From VXNF01 sp964291305 (GTDB lineage: Bacteria > Actinomycetota > Acidimicrobiia > Acidimicrobiales > CATQHL01): DNA of 64,000 nt. Shown here piece by piece: positions 63,848 through 64,000 of this stretch. The stretch lies in NCBI GenBank assembly GCA_964291305.2, contig OZ219783.1:248001-312000 (forward strand), given 5' to 3'. Numbering within the stretch: the stretch's first letter is position 1; each line of letters starts with the position of its first letter. The notes under the pieces were generated by a model, which was not told where the DNA came from, did not search any database, and worked only from the letters and a program-made list of their open reading frames with translations. Both the position numbers and the translations under genes were made by a program.

Positions 63848-63954
63848 TTGCCAACCACCACCAGAAAGACTAATTGTCCCCGCTCACCAACCCGACCGGT
63901 ACCGTCACCCGAACCGTCTTGCCAACCACCACCAGAAAGACTAATTGTCCCCGC
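63848..63954. repeat. two 36-bp perfect direct repeats with a 35-bp spacer
   Basis: 63848-63883 and 63919-63954 are identical (both begin TTGCCAACCACCACC and end TTGTCCCCGC); the 35-base interval 63884-63918 is unrelated. No third copy begins at the expected 63990. They lie just upstream of the nuclease gene at the window edge. Geometry resembles a minimal CRISPR array but no cas gene is visible. Confidence 0.85.
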
Positions 63955-64000
63955 GGCTTGCAGATATATGAGGCCGACTAGTTCAGGCCAGTCGCCGCAT

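Noticed and set aside
63848..63954. CRISPR array call
   Set aside because: Only two repeats and no cas gene in the window; kept as a repeat and a finding instead.

Overview
The window is a high-GC, gene-dense actinobacterial chromosome segment. A WhiB protein, an actinobacterial type DNA topoisomerase I, ClpC, a DUF222/HNH protein, GTG/TTG starts and RsbW/STAS-type regulators all point to Actinomycetota. Poly-threonine linkers, RCC1-repeat surface proteins, a glycine-betaine/choline cluster and NhaA suggest a member of Acidimicrobiia or a close relative, probably from a saline habitat; that placement is inference. I see no rRNA, transposase, integrase or prophage. Two tRNAs are present: Pro(CGG) and selenocysteine (UCA).

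Layout. 1-3953 (+): a degradative run of a D-serine/D-threonine dehydratase-like C-terminus, an SDR, a dimethylformamidase-like protein and RidA. 3974-6504 (-): asd, an MpaB/DUF2236 protein, tRNA-Pro and a receiver protein. 6558-8620 (+): STAS protein, NfeD protease-like protein, WhiB. 8677-12992 (-): mrp-selA-selB, divergent from an ErpA-like protein and a compact ferredoxin/xanthine-dehydrogenase fusion (13172-15087). 15293-20413 (+): glnA, nadE, an unknown helical protein, a sigma factor, tRNA-Sec and a leaderless 24-residue membrane peptide gene. 20597-25036 (+): a minimal Tad/Flp pilus locus, followed by a 1091-residue secreted protein with three Fn3-like domains, two poly-Thr linkers and 14 RCC1 repeats (25173-28448). 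28510-34850: betaine ABC transporter, TetR regulator, GMC/choline dehydrogenase and betaine-binding lipoprotein. 35200-43258 (+): RsbW-like kinase, NhaA, topA, MFS transporter, tmk, holB. 43310-49433 (-): RGG-tailed RlmB, a coiled-coil protein, DUF222/HNH protein, IspDF. 49500-55000: Crp/Fnr regulator, a lipoprotein/pseudo-HAD fusion, ClpC. 55136-62530 (+): prenyl synthase, a CBS-less IMPDH/GMP-reductase family protein, two related amidohydrolases (one lacking key metal residues), a phytoene-dehydrogenase-like flavoprotein and a creatininase-family amidase. 62578-63831 (-): secreted HNH/Excalibur protein, with a pair of 36-bp repeats at the window edge.

How the parts work together. Sec insertion (SelA, SelB, tRNA-Sec) is encoded near Fe-S carriers (Mrp, ErpA) and a molybdo-hydroxylase-like relic, so the cell should make Sec enzymes; selD and the selenoproteins must lie elsewhere. 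The Tad locus builds a fibre and the propeller protein next to it is a candidate surface adhesin. The bet/opu genes and NhaA serve osmotic and Na+ stress. The 56-62.5 kb cluster looks like a nucleobase or cyclic-amide catabolic pathway of unknown substrate and is, with the double-propeller protein, the best candidate for undescribed biology.
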